Part shown: positions 36,293-44,525 of the stretch, one piece after another
Numbering within the stretch: position 1 is the stretch's first letter
How the letters are laid out: each line of letters begins with the position of its first letter
DNA from: JANWVO01 sp964458495
GTDB taxonomy: Bacteria > Acidobacteriota > Terriglobia > Bryobacterales > Bryobacteraceae
Length of the DNA stretch: 64,000 bases
Assembly: GCA_964458495.1 (NCBI GenBank)
Contig: CAYWJB010000010.1
Coordinates: 1 to 64,000, forward strand
Reading direction: 5' to 3'
Made by a program: the position numbers and the translations under genes
Notes under the pieces: generated by a model
Databases searched by the model: none
Seen by the model: the letters and a program-made list of their open reading frames with translations, nothing else
Told to the model about the DNA's origin: nothing

Positions 36293-36541
36293 ATGCGTTT
36301 CAATACACAAGCGCGGACTCCGGCTTGTCGCATTGCTCTGCGTTTTGGCCGGGGCGCCCAGGTTTTGGAGGGATCCGGATATTTGGGTTGTGCCGAGGGC
36401 TGCCGCGGCGCTGATAGCTGGGGAGGCAACACCGGTTCGAAAGGATGCATGGAAGCGGCTTTCAACACCTGTGTGCCTTTTTATGCACAGTTGTGCCCTG
36501 AGGAATGGCAGTTGTTCTCGTGGAATTCGAGGCTCGCCTGA
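36293..36541 (+). CDS. Small Cys-rich protein, function unknown
   Basis: 82 codons from an ATG with a strong gggagg site 8 nt upstream, about 28 nt downstream of the expected transcription start of a G-tract promoter. The C-terminal 55 residues contain seven cysteines (GCAEGC, GCMEAAFNTC, LCPEEW among them). It lacks a signal peptide. A second frame across the same DNA reads a hydrophobic stretch (LRLVALLCVLAGAP) like a signal peptide but has no start codon, so a frameshift in the first few codons is possible. No family is recognised. It lies upstream of a TonB-like gene. Confidence 0.4.
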   Translation: MRFNTQARTPACRIALRFGRGAQVLEGSGYLGCAEGCRGADSWGGNTGSKGCMEAAFNTCVPFYAQLCPEEWQLFSWNSRLA

Positions 36542-36583
36542 GGAGGCCCGTCAGGAGCAGGTTTCCGTCTGTGAGGATGTGCC

Positions 36584-37120
36584 ATGAGGCAGCGGCTCTT
36601 TTCCCTTGGCAATTCTTGCCTGGCTGCCGGCCTCTTGTTGTATGGGCAAGGTGCGGCACCGGCCCAGCGGCCCGGCGCTGAACCTTTCAAGACGTTGTCC
36701 GACAAGTACGGGCATTTGCAGGATGTGCTGCGCGGCAGTTCCGGGCTGTTACGACTCAATACGACTTATGCGCCATTGCCGCCGTACCCGGAGAGCACCC
36801 GCAAGAAGAAGCGCCAAGGGCTGGTCGTGGTCGAAGTGGTGGTGTCACCCGAGGGGAAAGTGCAGGAGCACCTTGTCCATGAATCCTTCGATGAGGATGC
36901 AGCCAGGAGCGTCGTTGAGACCCTTCGCACCTGGCGATTCCATTCCATCGAGGAGATGAAGCGCAACGGCGCCATGGAGGATTGCGAGAAGTGCATCCGG
37001 ATCGGCAGGCTCGAATTCCGGTTTGTTCTTGAGGGAGATACCGCCCGGGTGGTGGATTTGGCCGACGAGGAGAATCGCCGGATCCAACGTCCAAACCCGT
37101 TTGAAAAGAAGCGCCCTTGA
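36584..37120 (+). CDS. TonB C-terminal domain protein (secreted or membrane-anchored)
   Basis: 178 aa. An N-terminal signal/anchor (LGNSCLAAGLLLYGQGAAPAQ) is followed by the TonB C-terminal fold: PLPPYPEST (the YP motif), GLVVVEVVVSPEGKVQEHLV, DAARSVVETLRTWRF. The tail after residue 120 has two Cys (DCEKC) and is charged. Full TonB proteins have a proline-rich linker; it is missing here, as in many acidobacterial copies, so a direct energy-transfer role is uncertain. It appears to be first in a small unit with the next two genes. Confidence 0.85.
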   Translation: MRQRLFSLGNSCLAAGLLLYGQGAAPAQRPGAEPFKTLSDKYGHLQDVLRGSSGLLRLNTTYAPLPPYPESTRKKKRQGLVVVEVVVSPEGKVQEHLVHESFDEDAARSVVETLRTWRFHSIEEMKRNGAMEDCEKCIRIGRLEFRFVLEGDTARVVDLADEENRRIQRPNPFEKKRP

Positions 37121-37140
37121 CAGGAGGGATCGCGACTCTC

Positions 37141-37338
37141 ATGGGACCCTTCACCCGGCGCCAGGCTGCACAATCAGACGCTTGTCTTGCCTCGTCTCCA
37201 GGGGCTTGGCTCAAGCTTCGGGGGCGCTCCAGCGTGGTTCTGGACTGCGCCCCGCTCGACGACGCCAGTTGTGAACTGGCCGTCGAGAAACTGCGGGCAA
37301 GGGGAATTCCGGCAATTCCCGCGGACCTGAGCAGGTGA
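37141..37338 (+). CDS. Small hypothetical protein
   Basis: 65 codons from an ATG with aggagg 13 nt upstream; the stop is three bases before the next start. The C-terminal half (RSSVVLDCAPLDDASCELA, VEKLRARGIPAIPADLSR) reads like a genuine compact protein with an alpha/beta pattern. No signal peptide is seen and no family is recognised. Tight packing with neighbours supports it as part of the operon. Confidence 0.5.
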   Translation: MGPFTRRQAAQSDACLASSPGAWLKLRGRSSVVLDCAPLDDASCELAVEKLRARGIPAIPADLSR

Positions 37339-37341
37339 GTC

Positions 37342-38988
37342 ATGAAACCGTTCCTCCTGCATTCCTCAAAACTCCATGCGGCTGCTTTCGCCGGGTGGGT
37401 GCTGGCAGCCGCCTTAATAGCCATCCTGTCCGGCGCGCCCCAGGAATCCCCCTCCGGGGAAAGCCGCTTTATCAAGGGCAAAGTGATCCGGGCGGCGGAC
37501 GGGCAGCCTGTGGCCGGCGTGGAAATTCGCGTCTTCGGCGCGCCGCAGCAAGACGGCGTGCGCACGGATGAATCGGGCGGTTTTGCCATTCGCGGGCTGC
37601 CTCCGGGGAAGTACGGCCTGATGGTGGCGCCGTGGTCGGGCTACCGCGCGCCCGAGGTTGCTGTGGATTTGCGGTTCCTGCCCGGCGCCGACGGCATTGT
37701 GATCCCGCTGCGAAAATCAGCCCGAATTTCCGGACGAATCGTGAACAAGGATGGAAAACCGTGGCCGAAAATCCAGGTCTCGGCCCTGCGCGATCCAGGC
37801 AGGAACCCGTGGCGCGTGCCGGATCGCGCGATGGCCGCGCTGACGGACGAGGAGGGCAGGTTCGTGCTCGAGGGGCTGGATCAGGGCTCGTACCTGCTGC
37901 TGGCGGAACCCCCGCCCGCGCGCTGGACGCAGAAGAGCTGGAGCGTGGACGAGGCTTTGCCGGAACCGCGCCGGGCTGTCGTTCCCGCCTGGTATCCCGG
38001 GGTTCCGGACAGAGACTTGGCCTCGCCGGTTTCACTCGCCGCAGGGGAAGAGAAGGAAGGCCTGGAATGGGAGCTTGCCGAAACCAGGGTCTACTGTATG
38101 CAGAGCAAGGCGCCGGCTTGCCCGAAAGAAGCTGACGGGGCGGTTCTCGAGTTGACGAACGAATTGTATCTGGGCAGCGCCAGCATGGCGAAAGAGGTTC
38201 TGCAACCCGGGCAGGCGTGGGAGGTGTGCAGGTTGGCGGAAGGGGAATATGTGCTGACGGCGGTCTGCCGGGCGCCCGAAGGGCAGGAGTTGTACTCCAT
38301 CCACCCATTGGAGGTTCGCGGGCGGAGCCTGAGAGTGCCTGAAATGGTGTTGCGGCCGCCGATGTTGCAGAAGTTGAGAGTCCGGGCCGAAGGCGACGAA
38401 AAGGCGGCCGCGCAGGACTTTCCCTCTCCGATGAGAATCTGGTTGACCCCCGTGGGACGCCCCTTGATGTTGTTTGAGAAGCCGATGCAATCGCTCCCGA
38501 GGGCGGGCTCGGCGGAGATCGGCCCGATCGCCGGCGGCCCGAATCTGCTTGAGTTCCGCACGCCGCCGGGCTATTACGTCGCGTCCGCCACTCTGGCCGG
38601 CCGCGATGTCTTGCGCGCGCCTCTTGACCCCGGCGAGGACTTGCTCGACATCACGTTGCGGCGCGATGGAGCGGAGCTGAGCGTACAGACGGTGGATTCC
38701 GAAGGCCGGACTTTCGCGTTCGCCGACGTGCTGGCCGGCCGCGATCCTTTCCCGGATCCACCGTCCCAGATGGATCTCTTCCTGGCGAACTCCGGCCAGA
38801 ACGGGCTGGCCACGCTGTCCGGCTTGCCGCCGGGAAACTACCGGATTGTTGGTTTCCCTTCCGGGGCAGTCACGATCCCCAACGCCGCCGCCGCGTATCG
38901 CGCGGCGGTGGGGGATGCCGAGCGCATCCGGCTCGAACCTGCCGCCAAGATCACCCGGCGCCTGGTCATCCGTTTCGCGCGCCGGTAA
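37342..38988 (+). CDS. Carboxypeptidase-regulatory-like (Ig-fold) secreted protein
   Basis: 548 aa. A signal peptide/anchor (AAFAGWVLAAALIAILSGA) is followed by repeated CarboxypepD_reg-like Ig modules, each with the pattern IKGKVIRAADGQPVAGVEI and GGFAIRGLPPGKY at about residues 45-100, ISGRIVNKDGKPWP at about 130 and a further copy ending ATLSGLPPGNYRIVGF near 500. Two Cys-containing stretches (VYCMQSKAPAC) lie near 250. No catalytic motif is visible. These proteins are abundant in Acidobacteriota and are thought to act at the cell surface. It is the last gene of a unit with a TonB-like protein. Confidence 0.85.
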   Translation: MKPFLLHSSKLHAAAFAGWVLAAALIAILSGAPQESPSGESRFIKGKVIRAADGQPVAGVEIRVFGAPQQDGVRTDESGGFAIRGLPPGKYGLMVAPWSGYRAPEVAVDLRFLPGADGIVIPLRKSARISGRIVNKDGKPWPKIQVSALRDPGRNPWRVPDRAMAALTDEEGRFVLEGLDQGSYLLLAEPPPARWTQKSWSVDEALPEPRRAVVPAWYPGVPDRDLASPVSLAAGEEKEGLEWELAETRVYCMQSKAPACPKEADGAVLELTNELYLGSASMAKEVLQPGQAWEVCRLAEGEYVLTAVCRAPEGQELYSIHPLEVRGRSLRVPEMVLRPPMLQKLRVRAEGDEKAAAQDFPSPMRIWLTPVGRPLMLFEKPMQSLPRAGSAEIGPIAGGPNLLEFRTPPGYYVASATLAGRDVLRAPLDPGEDLLDITLRRDGAELSVQTVDSEGRTFAFADVLAGRDPFPDPPSQMDLFLANSGQNGLATLSGLPPGNYRIVGFPSGAVTIPNAAAAYRAAVGDAERIRLEPAAKITRRLVIRFARR

Positions 38989-39281
38989 GTCTCACGGCGC
39001 AGCAGCGGGAACCGCGCGGCGGCTCCTGGCGATTGACCTCTGCCTGCCGACACGGTTCCATGAAGGGTGTCCGCGGGGAGGCTTCTCTTGGCCTCCAGCG
39101 CCGCACGACATTCCGGATCCGGCCGGACCGCTGCGCAATCCGCGCCCGCCTGGAGGGCAGGCCGCCCGGGGCCGCGTGCACGCCGTTCTGAGTCGCCCGC
39201 CTTGCCGCGTGGCTCGTTCCGTGAGATTCTGGGGGCGGCCTGCAACGCCTGCTGGCGCGGCAGCGTCGGAAAGGTGTGATC

Positions 39282-40583
39282 GTGCGGCCTGCGCTTCTGG
39301 CTGTGGCGCTGGCCCTCGCGCCGGCGGCGAGGGCGCAGCAGGAGCAGGAGACGTTAGTCTTCCGCTCCGATGTGAGCCTCGTGCGCGTCGACGTGCTCGT
39401 CTCGGGCCCGGACCGGAGGGCGATCCCCGGACTGACGGCGCGGGACTTCCTCCTGTACGACAACCAGCGCGAGCAGCCCGTCCGCAGCTTCGCCGCCGAG
39501 GAGATGCCGCTCGATGTGCTGTTCCTGATCGACGTCAGCGTGAGCATGAAGCCGCATGTGGAACGGATCGCGCGCGCCTCGCGCTCCGCGCTGCGCACGC
39601 TGGCGCCGGGCGACCGCGGCGCCATCATGGTGTTCGACCGCCGCTCCAGGGTGCGGATGGGCTGGAGCGATTCGCTCGAGGTCGTCGCCAACGGGCTGGA
39701 TGCGGTGGTGAACGAAGAGCGGTTCAACGGCGGCACCGACATCACGCGGGCGCTGCTCGACGCCGCGCGCTACGTGCAGTCCTCCGCGCGGCGCGACGCG
39801 CGCCGCGCCATCGTCATCCTGACGGACGATCAGACCGAGCGCGACCGCAACGAGCAGCGCGTTCTGCGCGCGCTCGAAGACGCCGACGCAGTGCTGAGCG
39901 CCCTCATCGCGCCGGACGCCCTTGGCACGGGGCGCCGCCAGCGCAGCCCCGGCTGGGGCGACATCATACTCGGCCCACGCTACCCGCGCCGCGCGCCCGG
40001 CTCGATGCGGCCACATACACAATCCGCCGGAACGCCCGAAATCGCCCGCGAATCCGGCGGCGACAGCCTTCCCGTGGATCACGCCTCGGCGTTGCTGGAT
40101 ACGCTGGAAAGCCTGCGCCAGCGCTATTCGCTCTTCTTCTCCGTGCCTGCCGGCGCGAAGGTAGGCCAGCGGCGCACGATCTCGGTGGCGCTCTCGCGCG
40201 ATGCCGCAAGGCGGTATCCCGGCGCGCAGCTCAAGTACCGGGCCCAGTATGTGGTGCCCGCGGATTGGGCGCCTCCCCCGCCGGACGAAATCACTTCCAC
40301 CTCTGCCCCTGAAGTCATCTCCACGCAGGACTCCCCGGTTGCCGGGGAGGATACGCGCGAACCGACCGCCTCAGGCACGGCGCCGCCGGTCCGCCGCCGG
40401 ACTTCCGAGGAAACCTACGGCGCCCGCGGCCCCGACCCGCGCCTCGGCGTGCCCGCCCCCAACGAACCGGTCTCCGCTTCCGGGAAGACGAAGCAAGCCT
40501 CGGGCGGCTGGCGCGAAGCCGACGCAGCGGACTATGAGCAGGCAAAGGCCGCGGAAGAAGCCAAACGCAAGAAGAAGCCTTGA
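39282..40583 (+). CDS. VWFA-related domain secreted protein (Acidobacteria type)
   Basis: 433 aa from GTG 39282 (an in-frame GTG lies 6 nt earlier); aaagg lies just upstream. Signal peptide LLAVALALAPAARA. The pattern FRSDVSLVRVDVLVSGPD...GLTARDFLLYDNQREQPV followed by a von Willebrand A domain with LFLIDVSVSMKPHV (MIDAS DxSxS), GTDITRALLDAARY and VILTDD is the acidobacterial VWFA-related family. The C-terminal 130 residues are disordered, proline- and charge-rich, ending in a lysine run (AKAAEEAKRKKKP). The role is unknown, probably protein-protein binding outside the cell. Confidence 0.88.
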   Translation: MRPALLAVALALAPAARAQQEQETLVFRSDVSLVRVDVLVSGPDRRAIPGLTARDFLLYDNQREQPVRSFAAEEMPLDVLFLIDVSVSMKPHVERIARASRSALRTLAPGDRGAIMVFDRRSRVRMGWSDSLEVVANGLDAVVNEERFNGGTDITRALLDAARYVQSSARRDARRAIVILTDDQTERDRNEQRVLRALEDADAVLSALIAPDALGTGRRQRSPGWGDIILGPRYPRRAPGSMRPHTQSAGTPEIARESGGDSLPVDHASALLDTLESLRQRYSLFFSVPAGAKVGQRRTISVALSRDAARRYPGAQLKYRAQYVVPADWAPPPPDEITSTSAPEVISTQDSPVAGEDTREPTASGTAPPVRRRTSEETYGARGPDPRLGVPAPNEPVSASGKTKQASGGWREADAADYEQAKAAEEAKRKKKP

Positions 40584-40601
40584 GCAGCGCAGGTCCCGGC
40601 G

Positions 40602-41129
40602 TCAACTGCGGAGCCGGCGGAAAGCGAACACTGCAACCAGCCCCGCTGCAAGCAATCCCCATGTGCCCGGCTCGGGAATCTCGGAACTGGCGGGCGAGCC
40701 GAAGGTCAGGGTTGCCTGGTACCCCCAACCCGAAGAGCCTCCTCCGCTGAATCCCCAGTCCGGCCAGCCCGTAACAGCGACGGTCCACATGCCGGCGGTT
40801 GTGATGTTGTAGGCGATGTATGGGAGCAGGCCGTAATAGTCATCGTTGGCCACCACAATATTCCCCGCCGGGTCGAACAGCGCGAGCATCGGATCGCCGC
40901 TGCAACAGACCGTCCCGGTGAACAGACCCGGCATTGCCGGGAAGCGGAAGTAGTCCGCCGAAGATTCGCTGGCGCGCGACCCATTGATGATCAGCGTCCC
41001 GTCATGGCCGGCAATCACGTTCGCCGTGGCCCAGGTGTTGTTCGGCTCGGTCTCGTTATAGATCACCGCGGCCGGGGCTTGGGCGCAAGCCAGAACCGCC
41101 AGCACGAGGGCGGCAGCAAATCTCTTCAT
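40602..41129 (-). CDS. PEP-CTERM exported protein
   Basis: 175 aa from the ATG at 41129, with ggaggag just upstream. Signal peptide (AAALVLAVLACAQAPA), a beta domain with TEPNNTWATANVI and DYFRFPAMPG like bacterial pre-peptidase C-terminal domains, two Cys (TVCCSG), and a C-terminal sorting signal IPEPGTWGLLAAGLVAVFAF ending RRLRS. The PEP motif, one membrane helix and the basic tail are sorted by an exosortase, which is not in the window. It sits at the cell surface or in extracellular matrix. A promoter (TTTACA and TAGACT, 17 nt apart) lies just upstream. Confidence 0.9.
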   Translation of the reverse strand: MKRFAAALVLAVLACAQAPAAVIYNETEPNNTWATANVIAGHDGTLIINGSRASESSADYFRFPAMPGLFTGTVCCSGDPMLALFDPAGNIVVANDDYYGLLPYIAYNITTAGMWTVAVTGWPDWGFSGGGSSGWGYQATLTFGSPASSEIPEPGTWGLLAAGLVAVFAFRRLRS

Positions 41130-41164
41130 CGCTGTGGTCTCCTCCATTGGAAGCAATCATAGCC

Positions 41165-41193
41165 AGTCTAGTACCATGCCCCAGAAATGTAAA
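41165..41193 (-). promoter_or_regulatory. Sigma-70-type promoter of the PEP-CTERM gene
   Basis: On the minus strand TTTACA (41193-41188) and TAGACT (41170-41165) are separated by 17 nt. The expected start is about 30 nt before the ATG at 41129. Confidence 0.7.
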
Positions 41194-41267
41194 GGATAAT
41201 CAGGTGTTTTGATCCACGATTTTTCAGTCGTGCAGGACGCCCGCCTTCTCTGAGAGCCTCCGGGCTG

Positions 41268-43076
41268 CTACCGGCCGTCGAACAGCGGTCCCAGCCACCT
41301 CAGGAGCGGCCAATCCTCGGGCCGCTCCACCACGCGCACCCACGTGCGCGGATACTCGGGCGCGCTGCTGCGGCCTCCTCCAGGCGCGCGCGGGTCCACA
41401 AGCCAGAGGGGGCGCGGCGCGATCAGGTTGACGAGGTCCGGCAGGTCGAAGTCTCTCAACACGCCTGGCACGATGATTTCGGCCGTGCCCTCATGGAGCT
41501 TCGCCTGCGTCACCGCATACCAGCTTGTGACCGTCTGTTCCGCCGCCACGCCCGCCACCTGTTCGTCGAGCGCCGCAGCGATCAACGCCGCCACGCCTGC
41601 GGCGCCGCGGCCATAAAGGAATATCCGCTTGGGATCGACTGACGGGTCACTCTTCAGTTCGGCTGCCGCGCGCAGCAGCGCCTCCACGTGCCGGCTGACC
41701 AGGCTGCGCCCGTACAGCCACTCCCTCGCCGCCGCCTGATAGGCTGCGGAGTAGCCGCTCCGCCCCTCCGGCAGCGCGCCGAGCTCCGCCTCGCGCACGA
41801 CGAAGCCTGCCTGCCGCAGATCCTCGATGTCCGCCTTCGGCACGCCCGCCGTGACCACACCCGCTGCCTTGCCGCCGCCGCTGGGCGGAGCCGCCGACGC
41901 CTCGCCCAGCCGGAGCCGTTCGCGCACCAGCGCTCGCAACTCTTCCGGCCTCCGTATCGAAAGAGCCTTCCGGCGCGGATACAGCTCCCCCGCCACCGCG
42001 CGGTTCAGCGTGAACACCGTCTCGCTGCCGAAAGAGTTGGCCAGATACCCGGTGGGCGTCACCCACAGCAGCGACTCCGGCTCGGTTTCGATGTCAGGCT
42101 CCTGGTAGGGCTCCTCGACGCCCCGCAGGTGCTTGTCAAAGAAACGCACCGCGGCCTCGCGCAGCGGCTTTGCCCAGCCGTGCGGGCCGTCGTGCTCCAC
42201 CATCTCCACACGGCCCGGGGCATCGATCTGGCGATAGTGCTCCACAGCTGTCTGGAACGTCGCCCGCGCGCCGGCAATGGGGAAATAGTCGCGAATAGCG
42301 GAGGAAATCAGGAATGGTTTCGGCGCAAATGCGCGAATCAAATCGGCGAAATCGAATTTTGAGGAGAGAAACCCCGGCCACACCTGCTCGGCGTCTTGCG
42401 GCCCGGGTCCGTCCCACAGTTCCTTCCAGCGCGTGATGTAGCAGCTTGAAACGGCCGCCGCGAGCCGCGGCTCGAACACCGCCAGATACGCCGCCTGCGT
42501 CCCTCCGCCCGAGTTGCCCGCCACGCCGATGCGCTTTGCGTCCACCTCCGGCCGCGTCGCCAGATAGTCGAAGGCGCGGATGCCGTCCCAAACGAAATAG
42601 CGCGCGATCGAGTGGCCCACGAGCAGGCATTGCAGTCCGGCCATGATGTGCTCGTCCACGCCGCCGGGGCGGAGCCGCGGCCGCTGCATCTCAGGGTCGA
42701 AATACTCGATTCGCTCCCCCTGCCCCGGCGGATCCCAGGCGAGCACCACATAGCCGCGGCGCACGAGCGAGATCCACGCCCGCTGGTAGGTCGCTCCGGC
42801 CTTGCCCGCCTGGCTGTGCCCCGCCGTCCCGAGCACCGCCGGGAACGGCCCCGGCTTGCCCAGCGGCACATAGAGATTCGCTGTGACATGGAACCCCGGC
42901 AGCGAATCAAACAGCAGCTTCTCCACCCGGTATCCGGGACGTTCCACCACGCCGGTGACGCGGGCGTTGAGCGGCGTGCGGAACTGCGGCAAGCCGCCGA
43001 TCAGCTCCAGCATCCGCGCGCGCAAATCCTCCGGCGTCTGAAGAAGGAATGCAACAAGCAGGACTGTGGTGGTCAC
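41268..43076 (-). CDS. Secreted alpha/beta hydrolase, acetyl-xylan-esterase-like, two-domain
   Basis: 602 aa from a GTG at 43076. A short signal peptide (VLLVAFLLQTP) precedes an alpha/beta hydrolase domain with the oxyanion region GTAGHS, WDPPGQGER and the nucleophile in GVAGNSGGGTQAAYL (about 189-203). The Asp/His pair lies in the region HDGPHGWAKPL (about 300). After residue 340 a second, hydrolase-like lobe (GRGAAGVAALIAAAL) lacks an obvious serine and may be a degenerate second domain. The family removes acetyl or other esters from polysaccharides, which fits the GH51 enzyme and other sugar genes in this genome. No GH is adjacent. Confidence 0.85.
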   Translation of the reverse strand: MTTTVLLVAFLLQTPEDLRARMLELIGGLPQFRTPLNARVTGVVERPGYRVEKLLFDSLPGFHVTANLYVPLGKPGPFPAVLGTAGHSQAGKAGATYQRAWISLVRRGYVVLAWDPPGQGERIEYFDPEMQRPRLRPGGVDEHIMAGLQCLLVGHSIARYFVWDGIRAFDYLATRPEVDAKRIGVAGNSGGGTQAAYLAVFEPRLAAAVSSCYITRWKELWDGPGPQDAEQVWPGFLSSKFDFADLIRAFAPKPFLISSAIRDYFPIAGARATFQTAVEHYRQIDAPGRVEMVEHDGPHGWAKPLREAAVRFFDKHLRGVEEPYQEPDIETEPESLLWVTPTGYLANSFGSETVFTLNRAVAGELYPRRKALSIRRPEELRALVRERLRLGEASAAPPSGGGKAAGVVTAGVPKADIEDLRQAGFVVREAELGALPEGRSGYSAAYQAAAREWLYGRSLVSRHVEALLRAAAELKSDPSVDPKRIFLYGRGAAGVAALIAAALDEQVAGVAAEQTVTSWYAVTQAKLHEGTAEIIVPGVLRDFDLPDLVNLIAPRPLWLVDPRAPGGGRSSAPEYPRTWVRVVERPEDWPLLRWLGPLFDGR

Positions 43077-43162
43077 GCCTGCATTATTTCGTGATCCGCA
43101 GCTCCTGCCAAGCGGCCCTCGATCTCCGCCTCTTGCCCGTCAGCCCCTTTGCCATCCTGCCT

Positions 43163-43906
43163 TCACTGCTGGCGCTTCTGGTAAGACCAGTAGACCTCGT
43201 CCAGGTGGCCGGCGCCTTCCCGGCAGCCTCTGCACTCCCGGCCTGTTCTTCGCGCCACCTCTGCCATGATTTCACCTGGACTCATCTCCCGATAATGGCG
43301 GGGAACTTCGAAAAGGCCGTAATCCACTTTCCCGATTTCCACACTCAGGACAGTCCGCTCGTTGGAGGCCAGTTCCACGCCATTCCCGATCAGCCTGGCC
43401 TTTCCTTCCAGCGCCAGGCAGCGAAGATCCGGCGCCAGCCATTTCTCTGTCAGCAGCGTTGTTCCATCCTGCATATCCAGGCGCCGTTCGACCCTGTAAA
43501 CCGGGAACCCATGGCGGAAAGACGCCGGCGCACCCTCTGGCACGCCACACCGCGGCGGTGCCTCCAGCAATCTCCGCAGGTCCAGGTCCGTGAGCGGATA
43601 GGTCGTCACGGCTTCCGCGCGGGGTTCGATCACGATCCGCGCCTTCCGTGAGGGGTCGATCACGACCCGGTTGCCGATCTCCTCTCCGCCCAGCTCCTTC
43701 CGCATGCTCATGGTGGCGCCGTCACGGCGAACCATATGGACGAGAACCTCTCGCACTTCCACGCCGTCATCACGCCGGTGTCGGATCTCCTCGACCATGG
43801 TGAATTCATCGCCCCCTCCCCCGGCGCCGCCACTGTGGCCCAGCATCAATGCAACGGCACAGCATCCGATTCCTGCGGCCCCAAGCCAAAGAGCTTTCCT
43901 TGCCAT
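43163..43906 (-). CDS. Periplasmic protein of a LolA/DUF4412-like type, partner of a Cys-rich peptide
   Basis: 247 aa from the ATG at 43906, four bases after the upstream stop (TAAACACATG). An N-terminal anchor (ALWLGAAGIGCCAVALML) precedes a Gly/Asp linker. The body ends in a pattern seen in acidobacterial outer-envelope proteins: TEKWLAPDLRCLALEGK, VDYGLFEVPRHYREM. That pattern suggests a beta sheet fold related to LolA or DUF4412 proteins, which bind lipoproteins or lipids. A CxxC (CRGC) lies near residue 227. Its tight link to a secreted ten-cysteine peptide suggests a common function, which I cannot name. Confidence 0.7.
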   Translation of the reverse strand: MARKALWLGAAGIGCCAVALMLGHSGGAGGGGDEFTMVEEIRHRRDDGVEVREVLVHMVRRDGATMSMRKELGGEEIGNRVVIDPSRKARIVIEPRAEAVTTYPLTDLDLRRLLEAPPRCGVPEGAPASFRHGFPVYRVERRLDMQDGTTLLTEKWLAPDLRCLALEGKARLIGNGVELASNERTVLSVEIGKVDYGLFEVPRHYREMSPGEIMAEVARRTGRECRGCREGAGHLDEVYWSYQKRQQ

Positions 43907-43910
43907 GTGT

Positions 43911-44255
43911 TTATTCCCTGCCCGGACATTGTATGGAGCCCGGTGGATTGCACCCCGGATAATAACCGCAGAACTCGGGCGCAACACAATACTTGATATA
44001 TCCCGTTGCAGCAGTGGATTCGCAGTAGCACTCGTCGTATTCGCACGCGTCCTGGTGAGCGCAGACGTTGCTGAAATACATGCATTCGTGTGCGATAAAC
44101 CACCCAAAGTTGGAACGCGCGGAGTCGCAAGCGCCCGAAGCAAGCCAAGGGAGAAGGCCGGTTGCGGCCGAGGCTGCAACCACCGAAGCGAGGGGCCGCC
44201 AGGCGTGTCGCAGCACTGGCCGCAAATTCTGCCAGTATGAAGCGCGCCCCGCCAT
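43911..44255 (-). CDS. Secreted ten-cysteine small protein, function unknown
   Basis: 114 aa. An N-terminal signal-like segment with basic residues (residues 1-40, hydrophobic core LASVVAASAATGLLPWLA) precedes a mature part with ten cysteines (AC, HEC, VCAH, ACEY, DECYC, YC, FCGYYPGC, QC). Tyr is frequent around the Cys. This spacing looks like a disulfide-rich secreted peptide, but I do not recognise a family. The start ATG at 44255 is about 12 nt from the expected transcription start, so the leader is very short. The downstream gene begins within five bases, so both are on one transcript. Confidence 0.65.
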   Translation of the reverse strand: MAGRASYWQNLRPVLRHAWRPLASVVAASAATGLLPWLASGACDSARSNFGWFIAHECMYFSNVCAHQDACEYDECYCESTAATGYIKYCVAPEFCGYYPGCNPPGSIQCPGRE

Positions 44256-44273
44256 CTTCTGGCTTCCGGCCTG

Positions 44274-44301
44274 ATTCTACCCCCCCCCTACGCGAGTGTC
44301 A
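44274..44301 (-). promoter_or_regulatory. Promoter with an eight-G tract between -35 and -10
   Basis: On the minus strand TTGACA (44301-44296) and TAGAAT (44279-44274) are separated by 16 nt, of which the eight nearest the -10 are G. Each gain or loss of a G changes the spacer from 16 by one. The same build at a different spacer length is found at 36233-36258. Confidence 0.7.
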
Positions 44302-44525
44302 AGCCAAATAAAAGGCGAAATTCGGCTCTGACGCGGCTTTACTTCTCACTCTCGTTCGAACCCGTCAACAACCAATCGAAGATAGGCATTTCTTCCCCGG
44401 CTGCCGGCCATTTGCCGTTTGAATATGCGAGTCATACAAGGCACGACCGCCTTTTTCCCGCGCGTTCGCGGACACGCCGTGGTTCCGTCACCCTGCCGGG
44501 CCTCAGCGCCGCCGCGTCCACTTCA

